Shown one piece after another: positions 30,245-42,000 of a DNA stretch of 49,198 nt. The notes below the pieces were generated by a model that was not told where the DNA came from, searched no databases, and saw nothing but the letters and a program-made list of their open reading frames with translations. Location: positions 1-49,198 of the forward strand of contig JAKSYS010000482.1 in the NCBI GenBank assembly GCA_022925895.1, in the 5' to 3' direction. The stretch is from Fragilaria crotonensis (taxonomy: Eukaryota > Bacillariophyta > Fragilariophyceae > Fragilariales > Fragilariaceae). The position numbers and the translations under genes were made by a program. Numbering within the stretch: the first letter of the stretch is position 1; every line of letters starts with the position of its first letter.

Positions 30245-30780
30245 TGTTTTTCGGAAACTACCAATCGTACGAACAATGGCGCGGGTGACGAATATCAATG
30301 TCGACACGGCCCGCACTACACTATGCTCTCACACTAACTCACACAAACACAACACGCGCACACACACACACACACATATGACGAATGTATCGTGCTTGAT
30401 CTGGCAACCAACACACGGTCCTCCCCATTTGGAAAACATGACGCTCTTCCAAAACTGCAATCTTTGTTATTGTTGTGGTCGATGCACCAGGGAATGTGCC
30501 TACCCAACAATGGAAAATGAAACTTGCGCGGTCTGTTCGACAAGATCCTTCTTTCAGACGAATGGTGAGAACTTTTATTGAATGATTAGTAGCACGCAGA
30601 CAGCAACAGTTTTTTAGCCCTGATTTAAATTGAAAGCAATTTCGTTACCACGCTTAAGGAGTATATAACCGTCGTCCTTGCCAATCACAACCAAGACGAC
30701 ATCCACCAAGAAAGAAATCCACACACTCAATAGTCGCCAAAAATTGCAAAATAATCTGACATAGACTGCATCCTTCCTAT
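30245..30780. other. Spacer between convergent genes with CA microsatellite
   Basis: A (CA)n run lies at 30356-30377. The Cys-rich open frame 30276-30581 begins inside likely 3' UTR and is not supported as a gene. Nothing else is seen. Confidence 0.5.
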
Positions 30781-32457
30781 TTATGAGTCATTTAACGAAT
30801 CCAATTGCGTTACATCAAGGTCGGGTTCTGGCAGTACTTGCAATTCATGTGATCTGCTTCCGTTGACGGTAGGCGATGAGGACTGGCGCTTATGTCGACC
30901 CCTATCAGTGACCGCCTCCAAAACAGAGAGATCTTTGGCATCCTCCAATGCCTGTTTTGCAACCTTATCGGCAGTGGCACATTCTGCAGCCTTGGACATT
31001 AACATTGCCACGTCGATAGGTGTGGAGGTTCTCAATGCTGCCTCGGCAACCAGCTTTTGCTGGGCAAACTCATGAGCAGTCCTCAAGGCAATCAACTTTG
31101 TTTCGAATGCTTTTGACAGTTTTTCAATGTCGTCATGAAACTTTTTATCATTCGCAATGGAGGGGTGGACTTCCAGCAACTTGGGTGCTCGATACAATTC
31201 CGAGTCTGGGGGAAAGTAGCCATCAACAGTTATCGTCACCAAGTCACCTTCTCGATGAGATTCCGAGGCAGGTATCGTTCCAAATGCATCTCCAGTGTCC
31301 ATGCTAGAGGGGTTCGTCAGTAGGACGCTATTCTCGTTGAAATCATCCTGCTGGTCCATGGCCTTCTTCATTTGTTGCATAAGCCTTTGTAAGGCGGGAA
31401 GGCCCTGTGTTCGATCCATATTTTTGGCACATCTTTCATATTTGGCAGCCGAAGAAAGTTTTGAAAGAGATCCATCGTCTTCGTGCAGGGATCGAAGCGT
31501 GATCACTTCTTGCTTCACAAAGGGGTGCGACGACAACAATGCGGAGTCGTGTCGTTGATTCGGATCCTTTTGACAACAGCACTTAACGAAATCCAACATT
31601 TCCGGTGACCAATTATCAGGATCGGCGAGCGTCGGTGCTGGTTTATTGGGAATGACAAAAATCGCTCTGAGAGGATTGAGATTGGAGTGAGGAGGAGCGC
31701 CCTCTGCCATTTCAATAACAGTAATACCGAGCGACCAAACATCAGCTCGACCATCGTAATGAGACTCTCGAATAACTTCTGGCGCCATCCAAAACGGCGA
31801 ACCGACAACGGTTTTTCGCTTATTAATTGTCTGAGTTAACTCCGCCGAGACACCAAAATCTGCAAGCTTCACACGGGCATCTTCGGTCAACAGCACGTTG
31901 CCGCATTTGATATCTCGATGACAGACATTGGCAACGCCGTGCAAATACTGAAGGCCAAGCACGATCGATGCGGACACGGCACGAATGATATCTTCAGGAA
32001 GCGAACCCTGTTGTTGCTCCAACAGATCCGACATACTACCGCCTTCACAGTATTCCATGACAATCCACATTTCAGATGGTTTGTTCGGCGTATTCTTGAT
32101 AAAGCACTCAAAATATCCCACCACGTAGGGGGAGTCACATCGAGATAGGATATCAATCTCACCCTTAATCTTGTCAAATTCGGCATCGTTAGTGGGTATG
32201 ATTTTGACGGCCACTTCGGCAGATGATGCCTTATGTTCTGCTTTGTACACAGCGCCAAATGAGCCTTCTCCGAGCAAGTTAAGAATCGTGAGATCTGAGG
32301 AGCGATCTTGGGTCTGAAAAGACGGAGGGAGGGATCTTGGGAGTGAGTAATCATCTTTTGCCTCCTTTTCCGCTAGTAACCATGAATAGCGAGGAGAGGG
32401 TTGATACAGCACGGTGACAGCGACAGGATTATTCAGGTCAAGGATGGGCATGGTCAT
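30781..32457 (-). CDS. Ste20-family (GCK-II/MST-like) protein kinase, 558 aa
   Basis: The ATG at 32457 gives MTMPILDLN. The kinase domain spans about residues 55-315: GEGSFGAVYKA glycine loop, VAVKII with Lys near 85, CHRDIKCGNVLL near 179-190, DFGVSAELT near 200-208, VGSPFWMAPEVI near 218-229, DVWSLGITVIEMAEG. HRDIK.GN and GSPFWMAPE with GVS are typical of the germinal-centre-kinase group, close to MST1/2 (Hippo). The C-terminal half is less conserved and includes a helical, coiled-coil-prone segment (about 425-520). It could take the place of the SARAH dimerisation helix, but I cannot confirm a SARAH domain. It probably autophosphorylates on Thr in the activation loop. No neighbours hint at a pathway. 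Confidence 0.88.
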   Translation of the reverse strand: MTMPILDLNNPVAVTVLYQPSPRYSWLLAEKEAKDDYSLPRSLPPSFQTQDRSSDLTILNLLGEGSFGAVYKAEHKASSAEVAVKIIPTNDAEFDKIKGEIDILSRCDSPYVVGYFECFIKNTPNKPSEMWIVMEYCEGGSMSDLLEQQQGSLPEDIIRAVSASIVLGLQYLHGVANVCHRDIKCGNVLLTEDARVKLADFGVSAELTQTINKRKTVVGSPFWMAPEVIRESHYDGRADVWSLGITVIEMAEGAPPHSNLNPLRAIFVIPNKPAPTLADPDNWSPEMLDFVKCCCQKDPNQRHDSALLSSHPFVKQEVITLRSLHEDDGSLSKLSSAAKYERCAKNMDRTQGLPALQRLMQQMKKAMDQQDDFNENSVLLTNPSSMDTGDAFGTIPASESHREGDLVTITVDGYFPPDSELYRAPKLLEVHPSIANDKKFHDDIEKLSKAFETKLIALRTAHEFAQQKLVAEAALRTSTPIDVAMLMSKAAECATADKVAKQALEDAKDLSVLEAVTDRGRHKRQSSSPTVNGSRSHELQVLPEPDLDVTQLDSLNDS

Positions 32458-33249
32458 GGTTTATGCTCACTTTTAGAGACAGCAACAAGACGACAAACCG
32501 ATCCTTCGTTCACGACGAGACACTTCACTTTTCCGTTCGTTGATCGATATTTGTCATAGTATCAACTTCTACTTAACGAAAACATCGAGCATGACGCCAG
32601 TTCAAAGATTAGCATGACTCGGAGGCACATGATACTTTATGTTCCTCAATTAGAGAGTGCCAAAATCGTTACCGAAACCGCAGATCCCGCGTGAGTGAAC
32701 CAAAATAAAGAATACGGAATCCGAACAACACACGAAAACATCGAATGCGAAAATGTTGGTATGAACAGAACCAGATAAACGACAGCAAAAGAGCTGTTGC
32801 CATTTCTCCAGCCCAACCTGAGCAAGAACGATCACTGACGTACCGGTGAGTGTAATTGGCCATTCATTGTGATAGCAGTTTCTTTCAGTACATGTAGCGT
32901 TGAAAGAGTTGCATTATCACAGAGCACTTTCCCCTCTGGAACAATGGTTTTGTTTCTGAGATTCCGTCGAGTAGAATCTTTGTCGAACAATCTTGACTGT
33001 GACGCAGTGTGATCTTTGACGATGTCACCATCCCACCAGCAGCACGTTTGGCGTTTTCTACTGTACTTGTGGCGCCGGTACCAGTATGGAATTTTGCCAG
33101 CAGCAGACAGTACACGTACTCCAAGTACCAGGTCAGTAGTACCAGATGTCACGTAGAAAAGGTGACGTACAGTAGCAAATGGTATCGTACTGCTCCACTG
33201 TAGTGAATAGTGCAAAGTCCTCCAAGTAAAGAAATGTGCCAGCAGTAGC
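32458..33249. other. Upstream region of Ste20-like kinase, no gene seen
   Basis: Small open frames only. GTAC-type motifs cluster at 33060-33190. The stretch ends at the TAA target duplication of Harbinger-2. Confidence 0.5.
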
Positions 33250-33460
33250 TAAGGGCCGGAATTATCCGGAATATTATTTGTACTTTTTGTACTTTTGTAC
33301 TTTTGTTATTCAAATGAACCCGGAAACCATGTACTTTTGTTTCCGGGTTTTGTACTTTCAAAAGTACAAAAAAAGTACAAAAAGTCAATAACATTTTCAA
33401 TAACATTTTCGATGTTAGTTGAACCCGGAGTGTACTTTTTGTACTTTTTCAAGAATTGGG
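33250..33460. repeat. Harbinger-2 left TSD, TIR and subterminal GTACTTTT repeats
   Basis: TAA at 33250-33252, TIR from 33253, then repeated GTACTTTT/AAAAGTAC up to about 33450 and two CCCGGA motifs. Confidence 0.88.
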
Positions 33461-33550
33461 GTTTCAACTTCGGGCACTCCATCTGCTTCGTCAAGCAATC
33501 ATGTGCAAAAACTGACTGACTATCGGTTGTAGTATTTCAACGCTAATAGG

Positions 33551-35470
33551 ATGGCTGACAACAATTCAGTCCATTGGTGTGCTGCCAAGGAGCTTTGCAT
33601 CTGCAAAGTTGCTGCTGCAACCACAAGACATCTTTGTCCAGTTTGCCAAGGCTGTGTCCATGCAATTTGTGGCGAAATTTGCGAGGATGCGTCAATATTG
33701 TATCACACGACATGTTATCCGTGTTTTGCTCGGTACGAGAGGACCTTTGAAAGCCCTGAGAGCTTTCGGCATTTTATTGCTGCAGCTGAAAAGGATGATT
33801 GTCAGGATGATGATGAGGAAGAACAACCTGGTGGTGCATTGACATCAATTGATGAGGAGGTGGATGAGGTTGGTGCCCTACCAATCAGCCACGTCGTGGA
33901 CTCGGCTTTTGTGCGCGCTGATAAAGTCAAGAAGCGTCGGGAGTTTATCAAGAAACTGACGTTGGCGCAATGTGAAATTGAAAATTCCACAGCGGTCAAT
34001 GGTGTTCATTATGTGAAACTTGTCTCAGTGGGTGGCATTCCGCTTACAAAGTTACTTTTGAGCGATCTGCAACTCTTTTGCGCCACTCACAAAATTTCTG
34101 GTTATCGTCAAAAAAAGAAGGAAGAAGTGTCGCAACTGATTGCTGCGAGAGTCGCGTCAGACAACATTTACGCTTCAATCGGTAGACTTGGGATGACACA
34201 CCCAATTGGACGCAGCAATGAAGCGCCAACCGCCGCTGGAGGTGGCAAGCCACAAAATTACCGAAGCAAAATGGTAAGGCCAAAAGCAGTCACAAAAACT
34301 GGCTCGTATTTCCGCATTATCAATCTATGGTTTTCAGCACAGAATCGGCATTTGGTTCTGCTTACAGGAAAAAAGATGAATAGAGCAGAGTTGGATGTTG
34401 GTGGATACCGTCATAAGTCCATCTGGGACAACCTTGCGGAACAGTACAACAAGAACACTGGCATGGCAGATTGTATCAACGGAGATAACGCCTATTTGGA
34501 TGTCATTCAAACCCCGCATATGCTCTATGATCTTGAAAATCCTGAGGACTTTGATAACCTTGAAGGGCGAGATGTGGCTCAATTTGTGCGATACATCACA
34601 CACCAATATTACGTCACTTACAAGTCGGTTTCTGGCGATCATGCTAGATTCGAAGACAGGGTTGGAGAAAAGTCTTACCTGTTGTATTTCCACAATATGA
34701 TCACAGCAACAGGAGCGGAGAATTTAGAGTCCCTGATGAAGGCAGAGTTGAATGTTGAGGTTTTCGCGGAATCATCAGTACCCGGCTTTCATGCAGGTGA
34801 TGAGACAGCTCCTCCTGTCACACCAACAGCAAAGAAGCACCGAATGAACAGGAAGACAGGACCTCCTTCCAACACGAAGGAACAAACAGATAACGCAATC
34901 CTTCGCTACATTTCCAGGACAGAGCAACAGTACAGTACTGCTGGTGGTGGCTCGGTAACAAGTTCTCGCAGTGGTTTGAGTACTGCATCCACTGCCAAGG
35001 ATGACTACATTCGAGAGAAAAAACGGATGGCCGTTGAGGTATTTGACATTGCGATGGCAAAGGAGATTACCGATGCAGTTGATACAAGCTTGAAGAAGTG
35101 GAAAGCATCACTTTTAGAACTTCGGGAGTTAAAGGAAGACGGTAACACGAGAACCGATCATCCATTCTTCATTGCAACCAAGGCTGCAGTTGACTTACAC
35201 GAGTCTATATTCCACTCGTGCTTGGCTAGGGCAAATGCAAGAGCAGCGCAACAGGAGGAATGTGGGGCCGCGAAAACGAGAAACGAGGAGTCAAAAACAG
35301 AGGATGCAGAGGATGTTGAAGATATTGAGAAAGGACCAGCAGCACACGACGACGATGTGAGTGTCAGCGAGGATGACCTCACAGATGTCAGACTTGAAAC
35401 AGTCAATCTTTCCCTGCACGGTACAAACCACGGTAATTGTGTGTGGAGGTTGCCATACTTGCCATCGTGA
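33551..35470 (+). CDS. Harbinger-2 accessory protein with N-terminal zinc finger, 639 aa
   Basis: Intact ORF from ATG 33551. Residues about 9-60 hold ten or more Cys with His (CICK, CPVCQGCVHAICGEIC, HTTCYPCF), a PHD/RING-like or C2HC treble-clef zinc binder. An acidic stretch follows (about 80-115). Then comes a SAP-like helix-loop-helix (LLLSDLQLFCATHKISGYRQ...VSQLIAARV, about 170-200). A Myb/SANT-like region is centred on YRHKSIWDNLAEQYN (about 280-300). The C-terminal third is disordered and ends in acidic and mixed-charge sequence. By place it should do the same job as the Myb protein of Harbinger-1, that is, bind element ends and help the transposase. The domain names are pattern-level calls. 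Confidence 0.72.
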   Translation: MADNNSVHWCAAKELCICKVAAATTRHLCPVCQGCVHAICGEICEDASILYHTTCYPCFARYERTFESPESFRHFIAAAEKDDCQDDDEEEQPGGALTSIDEEVDEVGALPISHVVDSAFVRADKVKKRREFIKKLTLAQCEIENSTAVNGVHYVKLVSVGGIPLTKLLLSDLQLFCATHKISGYRQKKKEEVSQLIAARVASDNIYASIGRLGMTHPIGRSNEAPTAAGGGKPQNYRSKMVRPKAVTKTGSYFRIINLWFSAQNRHLVLLTGKKMNRAELDVGGYRHKSIWDNLAEQYNKNTGMADCINGDNAYLDVIQTPHMLYDLENPEDFDNLEGRDVAQFVRYITHQYYVTYKSVSGDHARFEDRVGEKSYLLYFHNMITATGAENLESLMKAELNVEVFAESSVPGFHAGDETAPPVTPTAKKHRMNRKTGPPSNTKEQTDNAILRYISRTEQQYSTAGGGSVTSSRSGLSTASTAKDDYIREKKRMAVEVFDIAMAKEITDAVDTSLKKWKASLLELRELKEDGNTRTDHPFFIATKAAVDLHESIFHSCLARANARAAQQEECGAAKTRNEESKTEDAEDVEDIEKGPAAHDDDVSVSEDDLTDVRLETVNLSLHGTNHGNCVWRLPYLPS

Positions 35471-35608
35471 AGCAACCACTTATGGTTACAAGTGTAACGA
35501 GGTCATTCAACAAGAATGTGATGAATGAATTTTAACGTAAATTAGTAGTACTCCTGCCATTGCTGGCTGTCATTTTACATCAAATGAATGGTTTCATACA
35601 CTTCAAAT

Positions 35609-36907
35609 TTACCAGGTCGTCCTGTTCCTCCTTTCTGGTTCGATTGTAGCTAGGACAATGGTATCCATTTTTTCAATGTGCTTCACAATAATGTCACGGA
35701 GAAAAGAAGCTCCCGGTGGGCTGCAAAACTTTCTTAAACTAGGTCGGTAGATTTCATTGAGATTACCAACAACATCCTCGGACGTTACTTCTTCCTCATG
35801 CATCCAATCGTTGTCGATGATGAAATTGTGGAGTCTTGCACAAGTCATTAGGACAATGCTAGACGTTGACAACTTTGTCTCAAGTGGCTTGCGAATTATT
35901 CGCCATTTCACGGAGTACTGGCCAAATGCTTGTTCAACTCAAATTCTCAGTTGACTGAGAAAGTAGTTGTAACTGCTGTGTACAGGCATTTGCCTATTAG
36001 AACCAGAGAACGGTATCAACATATGCTCCGACAAAATGTAGGCATTATCGGCGACAACATAAAATCCCGGTGGCAGAGAATCGACCCATTTCTGCAATTT
36101 GGTCAATCCGAGCCTTCGAATCAGGAAAGCTCCTGGAGCAGCCACAGCAAAATACAAAAACTTCCCTCGGTAATCGGATAGAGCCTGGACATTCAAGCTG
36201 TCATGCTTGTAGTGTCCAGAGTAGTATGCCAAGACATTCTCGGCTTCAGCAGCTGTAGGTGCCTTGATGAATATGGTCATCCCATCCTAAGCACCGACAC
36301 ATCCTCTGAACACAGGCACTGATGCATTTCCTTCAAATTGCGAGGCAAGCAACTGCAGAGCCGTGATGTCAGATGCATCTGGAAGTCGGATTTCAAGGGC
36401 TGTGCATGTAACTACTGCATTCATGAACTTTTTCCGCAAGGAATAGAAGTGAGATTTGCTCACTCCATAAACCTTCTTTATATCCTGCCACTGTCCACCG
36501 GCCAACCACCGTAATGACATTGCAACCACCAATTCTGGTAAAACAGGGCCACTCTTCTTGCAAGACCGTCCGGCTTGATCCGCATCAACCTCAAGTTTTA
36601 CCCTCAATGTATCCACCAGCTTGTTGAATGACAAGAGCGACATTCGGAATGTTGCTGCAAACTCGTTTTGCTGGACAAGTTGTGTCACATAATCCGTCCA
36701 GTTCAATCGAAGAGGAGCAAATTTCTTGGAACGTGCGCGGGTGCTGTTCCGGATTTTTGTAATCAACAGAAGATTGAGGTACATTCTCTTGTACTTCTGG
36801 TCGTCATCTTTATTGCTGGAATCGTCGCTGCTAGAAGCAAGAATAGAATCATAAGATGAACGAGATCCTCCTGATGAGATGGAACCAGCATCAGATGATG
36901 ATGACAT
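35609..36907 (-). pseudogene. DDE_4-type Harbinger transposase with two in-frame stops
   Basis: One reading frame runs from ATG 36907 (MSSSSDAG) to the final stop at 35609, about 430 codons, broken only by TAG at 36287-36289 and TGA at 35939-35941. The N-terminal helix-turn-helix-like part (LPELVVAMSLRWLAGGQWQD...GVSKSHFYSLR) and FRGCVGA are intact. The first stop lies one codon before DGMTIFIKAPT, where the first catalytic Asp sits. A mid-domain Asp is in FYVVADNAY, and the catalytic Glu follows the second stop in VEQAFGQYSVKWR. The second stop is one C-to-T step from an Arg codon. No frameshift is present. The copy is either recently dead or needs stop readthrough; an older loss would show more damage. 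Confidence 0.9.
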
Positions 36908-37159
36908 GATGGTAGTACAGTGTGGGTGCAAACCATCGACACTGAATTTCGGTGTGGTCCAATCAGTAGTACGTCGTACTTGTGCTGTAGTACGACTACA
37001 ATATCATTTGCTTCATAGTTCGCCTTGCAGTCAAGAGTTAACAAGAAGGGATATCAATTATGATATGAACCCCAAAACTTCTTCTCCTTAATCTGAAACG
37101 TCATCCTCGAATACACACTAACATCCGGAGAAGACTCGATGGTCAATTTGTACTTTGCA

Positions 37160-37240
37160 ATAACATTTAGAAAGTACAAAGTACAAAAGTACAAAAAGTA
37201 CAAAAAGTACAAATAATATTCCGGATAATTCGGGCCCTAA
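37160..37240. repeat. Harbinger-2 right subterminal repeats, TIR and TSD
   Basis: AAGTACAAAAAGTACAAAT repeats run into ATATTCCGGATAATTCGGG and CCC at 37237, followed by TAA at 37238-37240. Confidence 0.88.
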
Positions 37241-38710
37241 GCAGAGAATATAATCAATTAGACGAAACGAACCCAAGGACTAGTACATAGACCTACTGCG
37301 ACACAAATAGAAGAACCAAGGGTACAATGTACAATGTACGACCTCCAAACGGGTTGCAAGTGTACCTCCGGTTCATCTTAAAAAAGTAACAAGAATTGTC
37401 GTACGTGCGAGTACATTTTGTACGTGACGGAAATTAGCGTCATCCGTTTTTCGCCGCATACAGCACCATCTCAGAATAAGGTACTGTAGAACCTGTTACA
37501 AGTACGTGTGTACTAGGCCTCCGAGCACTTCGTCGATCTCATTACTGTTGTATGACGACCTGGTTATCATGAAACACATCATGCTAACTCAATCAAAATC
37601 ACAGCAGTAACTGATTCATAACATATTAAACTACCGCAGTCTCCACTCGACAGAGCTCGCTAAGCATCTTCGAACTTGAGTTATGACTTGAGTCCCCACT
37701 CACTACTGTTAGCTTCATAGAGCCAGGACTACGAAACGTCAGGTCCTTTCCTGCTGCAGGACATTGCCGACACACCAACAGGTATTACATCATTGATGCA
37801 GACAGGGATTCCATAATTCCTTCTCATTGCCTCCGGGGTGCTATGGAGTCGGGCATCAAAATACTCCATTTGACTGGCCAAGCAACGGTACGGCAGGAAG
37901 TCAGTTTGTGATCAAACAAACTCTCCGAAAAGTCGATCAAGAAGTTGAGATTCCCAACATTGCGCCAGGCACAACACCTTCCCGAAGTGTTCAATAGCTT
38001 GCTGAAGTTTCATTGAGTGAGCCTTCAATGATTCCATTGTGGACCTGCCAGTCGGCAATTCAATCCGGCTCTCAGTCTCATATTGTTGGTGGATCAGTCG
38101 GATGAGCACTCAGCAATGCCAATTACACCCAGTGATGTTTTCTCCTACGTTCCATCCCTAATCCAACTCTTTCCTGACACAATGTCATCGTTGTCAACAG
38201 TGATCCCACCTGAATTACGATCAGATACGCCATCTGACATTCCATAACAAGTTCCATCGGGTCCACAGGTATTTCCTCGATTATTGTCGTCGCAATCAGC
38301 AATTCCCTCCAGCCCACCATCGAGCATTCTATCTGACCAGCCAAGTGATGTTCCATAAAAATTCCAATGGTGGTCGAACCAAAAGTCAATCGAGAAGTTG
38401 AGTCTTCAAAACCTCCTTCGCAAGTCCTCCGAGTAAATTGCTTGTAATATGAGTCGCCATTGATTGTGCTGACATCGGTGATTCATCCCGGTTACAAATC
38501 ATAATTGTACATGTGGATTGCTCTCGTCAATCTCTCTAGAATGGGTGATGAGGACGTGATAACTTGTCCCCGAAGGATGCAAGTTGGGTCGAACGTTCGG
38601 TAGTTGTTGTCGATGCTTCAGTGTTGTCATTGCTAATATAAAGCTGGACGTAGTCTACCATACCAGGACGTACGTGCGATACACGTGCTTACAAGTCTAT
38701 ACATGAGTGC
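37241..38710. other. Intergenic, no complete gene
   Basis: Starts with GTAC-type motifs (37320-37510). On the minus strand 38370-38145 reads as an Asp/Gly-rich stretch (SDRMLDGGLEGIADCDD, CYGMSDGVSD) without a start or domain; it may be the remains of a low-complexity gene. Nothing else is supported. Confidence 0.4.
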
Positions 38711-38718
38711 CTTTCTGT

Positions 38719-39077
38719 CAGGCTGTGTTATTTTGGGAAAGTTCCCCAAAACACCAAAATAGCTTATTTCGGGACATTTTTGAAACTTATTTTGGGAACT
38801 TTAATTGGGAACTTTACAGTACACAGTACAGTGTGAGTCCTACGTAATTCCTACGTGGATCGTCAGTACATCGATGACATCATACAGTAATACAGTAATT
38901 CATTAATACTATGACCGAGTCCCAGTACGACGCCAATCCAACAAAGATTCGGGCGATGGCCAGTTGATCTCTACTGAATCCTACGTATTCTACACGGTTT
39001 AAATCGGGAACTTTTAAAATGTTTAATTGGGAACAAATTCCCAAAATAAGAAAAAGTTCCCAAAATAACACAGCCTG
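38719..39077. mobile_element. hAT-type MITE, 359 bp
   Basis: The ends are CAGGCTGTGTTATTTTGGG in inverted orientation with few mismatches. The 8-bp duplication CTTTCTGT flanks both sides (38711-38718 and 39078-39085). CAG-ends plus an 8-bp duplication mark the hAT superfamily. Internal TTGGGAAC/GTTCCCAA repeats occur near both ends. There is no ORF of note, so it is non-autonomous. It is a different family from the one at 20785. Confidence 0.9.
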
Positions 39078-39085
39078 CTTTCTGT

Positions 39086-42000
39086 GCATGACCTTGTCTT
39101 GGTGGGGTGGATTTTAAACTCCTGTAGAGATGTACTAGGTTTGTACGACGGGACCCAGAGTTTTTGGATCCTGTAACTGTTTTTATCGGAGGTACACTTG
39201 CAACCCGTTTGGAGCTAGTAGAAGATACCAGTGAATTGCTATATACTACCGGTAGAAGGAAGACCAAACATATCAAGCACCAAATAAACATGAAGCAGCC
39301 AGCATTGTAGAAGCTGCATAGACCTTTCAATGCTTTGTCGTGTTACTTGCAGGTTTTCCACAAACAGAATCGTCATCCCAAAGAAATAACTACAACGTGA
39401 ACTACTAGTATTTATTGGGATTGTATTTCATGAAACCAATCAGGGGAGGATTCACTGCATAACCCACTCTGGCTGGGAAGCTCAATGTTGTGCGTGAGAG
39501 CTCTATATTGAAGCTAAATACAACACCACAGTTCCTAGCTTGGAACCACGGTATTGCTTAGTAGTGACGGTGATCAACCAGCAGACAACCAGGATAATGC
39601 CCTTTGTTTGCCCTGAAAATGTATGCTGGCTTGTTGTAGTTGCCTAATCAGGCTGGAATCAGATGCTGCCACCAGCACGTGATCCCGCCAGGAAAAGGGG
39701 GAATGGATGAAGTGTTCTACTGGGTTTCAATTAGATTTGCTAAATTTGACTTGCTACTAGATTAAACTTAGCATGTCCCTAGCTAGCAATCCGTTGCCCA
39801 GCATGTGTGTAGCATACTTATGCCCATTTCAAACGTGATGGCTGATAATGGTTGTGGCACTCTTGGTGGAATGCATTTCCTTGTTGGCGGTACGGGTGGA
39901 CTCTACTAATCAGCCATATTGGCTGTTCAATGATTGTATGTCTTGGTTAGAATTGGAGGCTCTGAAAACTTGCGAGGTCTCTATGGCATGATTTGCAAAA
40001 ATAGGGAGTTCTTTGTACCCTCTCTTCAGCCTTAGAATCCATACTCTGGATATACCTCAACATGCAAAGACTTGAAAGCGCCTGTCATACATTTTTACCC
40101 ACCACCAGCATGCTCCAAGCAGTTCTAGTAGGATTTGCCCACAATCCAATGCCACACTTTGATTTGCTTTCTTCCTCAACAGCTTACAGCAGTCTGTTGG
40201 AGAGCGACGGTTGCTTGATTGTGATTTACCACCACATGATCCCATCTGGTAACAGTTGATGATTGTTTTGTAGGTAGTAGAACATTGTAACAAATGCAAA
40301 TTGATTGGCTACTTGGCTTCAAAGCATATTCGTTGACTGTCATGCTTGTAGATGTCAAAAACAGCACAGCACAGCACTTTACAGACACCGTGGAATAGTT
40401 GTTTGTTTCCGCAATCATTGTTGGTCAAAATATCAATTACTTTCTGGGATCTTTATTGCAATTAATTCTTAGCTAATGAAATAATGCCTCATCCGAAATC
40501 TTCCTGCTTCACATCATGAGTCATGGATCTTTGGCCACCAGCTGGTAGGCGGAAAGTAAAAACCTTGACCAGCAATGAGGCTTTATTTAACAGATGCAGC
40601 TGACGTCTGTTGCTAATGTCTGCACACTACTACTATCGTCAGCATGACGCTGGGCTTTCTTTTTTTGACTAGCACAACAATGGTGACTCGCTTACACCCT
40701 TCCTTTGCTTCCAAAGCAAAAGAGCTTTGCATTGTTTGGGTTTTGCTTAGGATACTAGTACTAGGCTCACCTCTTCCTATTTCTTTCCTTCATTCATTTG
40801 AGGAACCATCTGCACCATCATCTTGTTGAAAACTACTAGTAGAGCACTCTTTCGACCAGCCTTGATGGCAAGGTGCATTGAATTAATGTCTTGTTGCTGG
40901 TATACTAGTCTTGTCAGTGTTGTTGAGGTTAACAAGGCTTCAAATTGCCTCTCATTATGGGCATTGTTGTCACCTTGCATGCCTACCTTGAACATCGTTA
41001 ATAAAATTGGTCCTACAATGTCTTACTTGACTAAATCTCTTGCCACTACTCGAAACCGCCTTGTTGTACCTTATAGTAGTAAGAGCGTATAAGTTGCTAA
41101 TCAATGATAGAAAACATTACAAATTCTCTTTGTTACTTCAAGTTCTCGTGCTCTGTAGCTAATCAGCACTTGAAGTAGATCAATTGGATCATTCTTGATC
41201 ATAGTAATCTTCTTGCGTGACCTTGGCGCATTGCTTTGTAGAATAGAATTGCAAACTAGGCATTTATCTTCTTATTCTCGTAAGTCCCTGCTACTAGTAT
41301 CTTGCTGTATGCATTATCATCTTCTTTGAACTCAGCAAGCTTTTGTCAAGTGGTGTGCGAGTTGTATCGCTCAGTCTCTGCTCTATTCACCTCCATAAAA
41401 GGCTTCCATAAAGATATGCCCACTGGGTTCACCACTCAATTGCTGCTCCTCTAATGCTGCCTTGATCAAACACTTACTTGTCGTCATGCTTGATAGGGGG
41501 GAGCTCTATGTTGTTCATCTTGTGGTCAGATTCTTGTTCCTTAGTAGCTGAGACCAGATATAAAAGTTGATATCGGGTAACACTTCAATTGGGAAGCACT
41601 GGTACAAATTGCTGTTGAATCTTCCTATAGAGCATACCACTCATTATTCTGCCACATAGCTAGGACTTCTTCAGCTTCCTTGCACTCCACTGGCACCAGC
41701 ACTCTTGTCATGCATCCTATGACAGCTGTTCTATCTTTCACTGTTTACAATCAAGTCCGCAATGCAATTGTTCCTTAACACCAGGATTAATGAAAACATG
41801 AACTATGTTCTTGCTTATGTTGCTTGTCATGAAATAAAGTGATCTGGACATAATCTGGTGCTGTCAAACATTTGATTCGAATGATTACATGCTGTGTAGA
41901 TAAATCGTATCATTTACTCCAACGCTGCCATTCTAAAAGCAATCCCACAAAATCATTTTGCTTGTGCAGACCAATGGCTGATGCGGTGTCAAATGATACA

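Larger units (their letters stand above)
33253..37237. mobile_element. Complete PIF/Harbinger-type transposon (Harbinger-2), 3,985 bp
   Basis: The terminal inverted repeats match with one early mismatch: GGGCC(G/C)GAATTATCCGG, continuing AATATTATTTGTACTTTTTG on both sides, then GTACTTTT-type repeats. TAA flanks both ends (33250-33252, 37238-37240). Inside, a 639-residue zinc-finger protein (plus strand) and a DDE_4-type transposase (minus strand) are arranged tail to tail, as in Harbinger-1. The two elements share superfamily hallmarks but have different ends and different accessory proteins, so they are separate families. The subterminal GTACTTTT/AAAAGTAC repeats and the CCCGGAAAC...GTTTCCGGG stem at 33329-33357 are likely protein-binding or structural sites. 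Confidence 0.92.

Noticed and set aside
30276..30581. Cys-rich 101-residue ORF after the two-exon gene
   Set aside because: It lies in probable 3' UTR, its first half is a CA microsatellite read as His-Thr, and its CxxC pairs do not make a known finger.
30781..32457. A SARAH domain at the C-terminus of the Ste20-like kinase
   Set aside because: A helical segment is there but lies too far from the end and lacks a pattern I can match with confidence.
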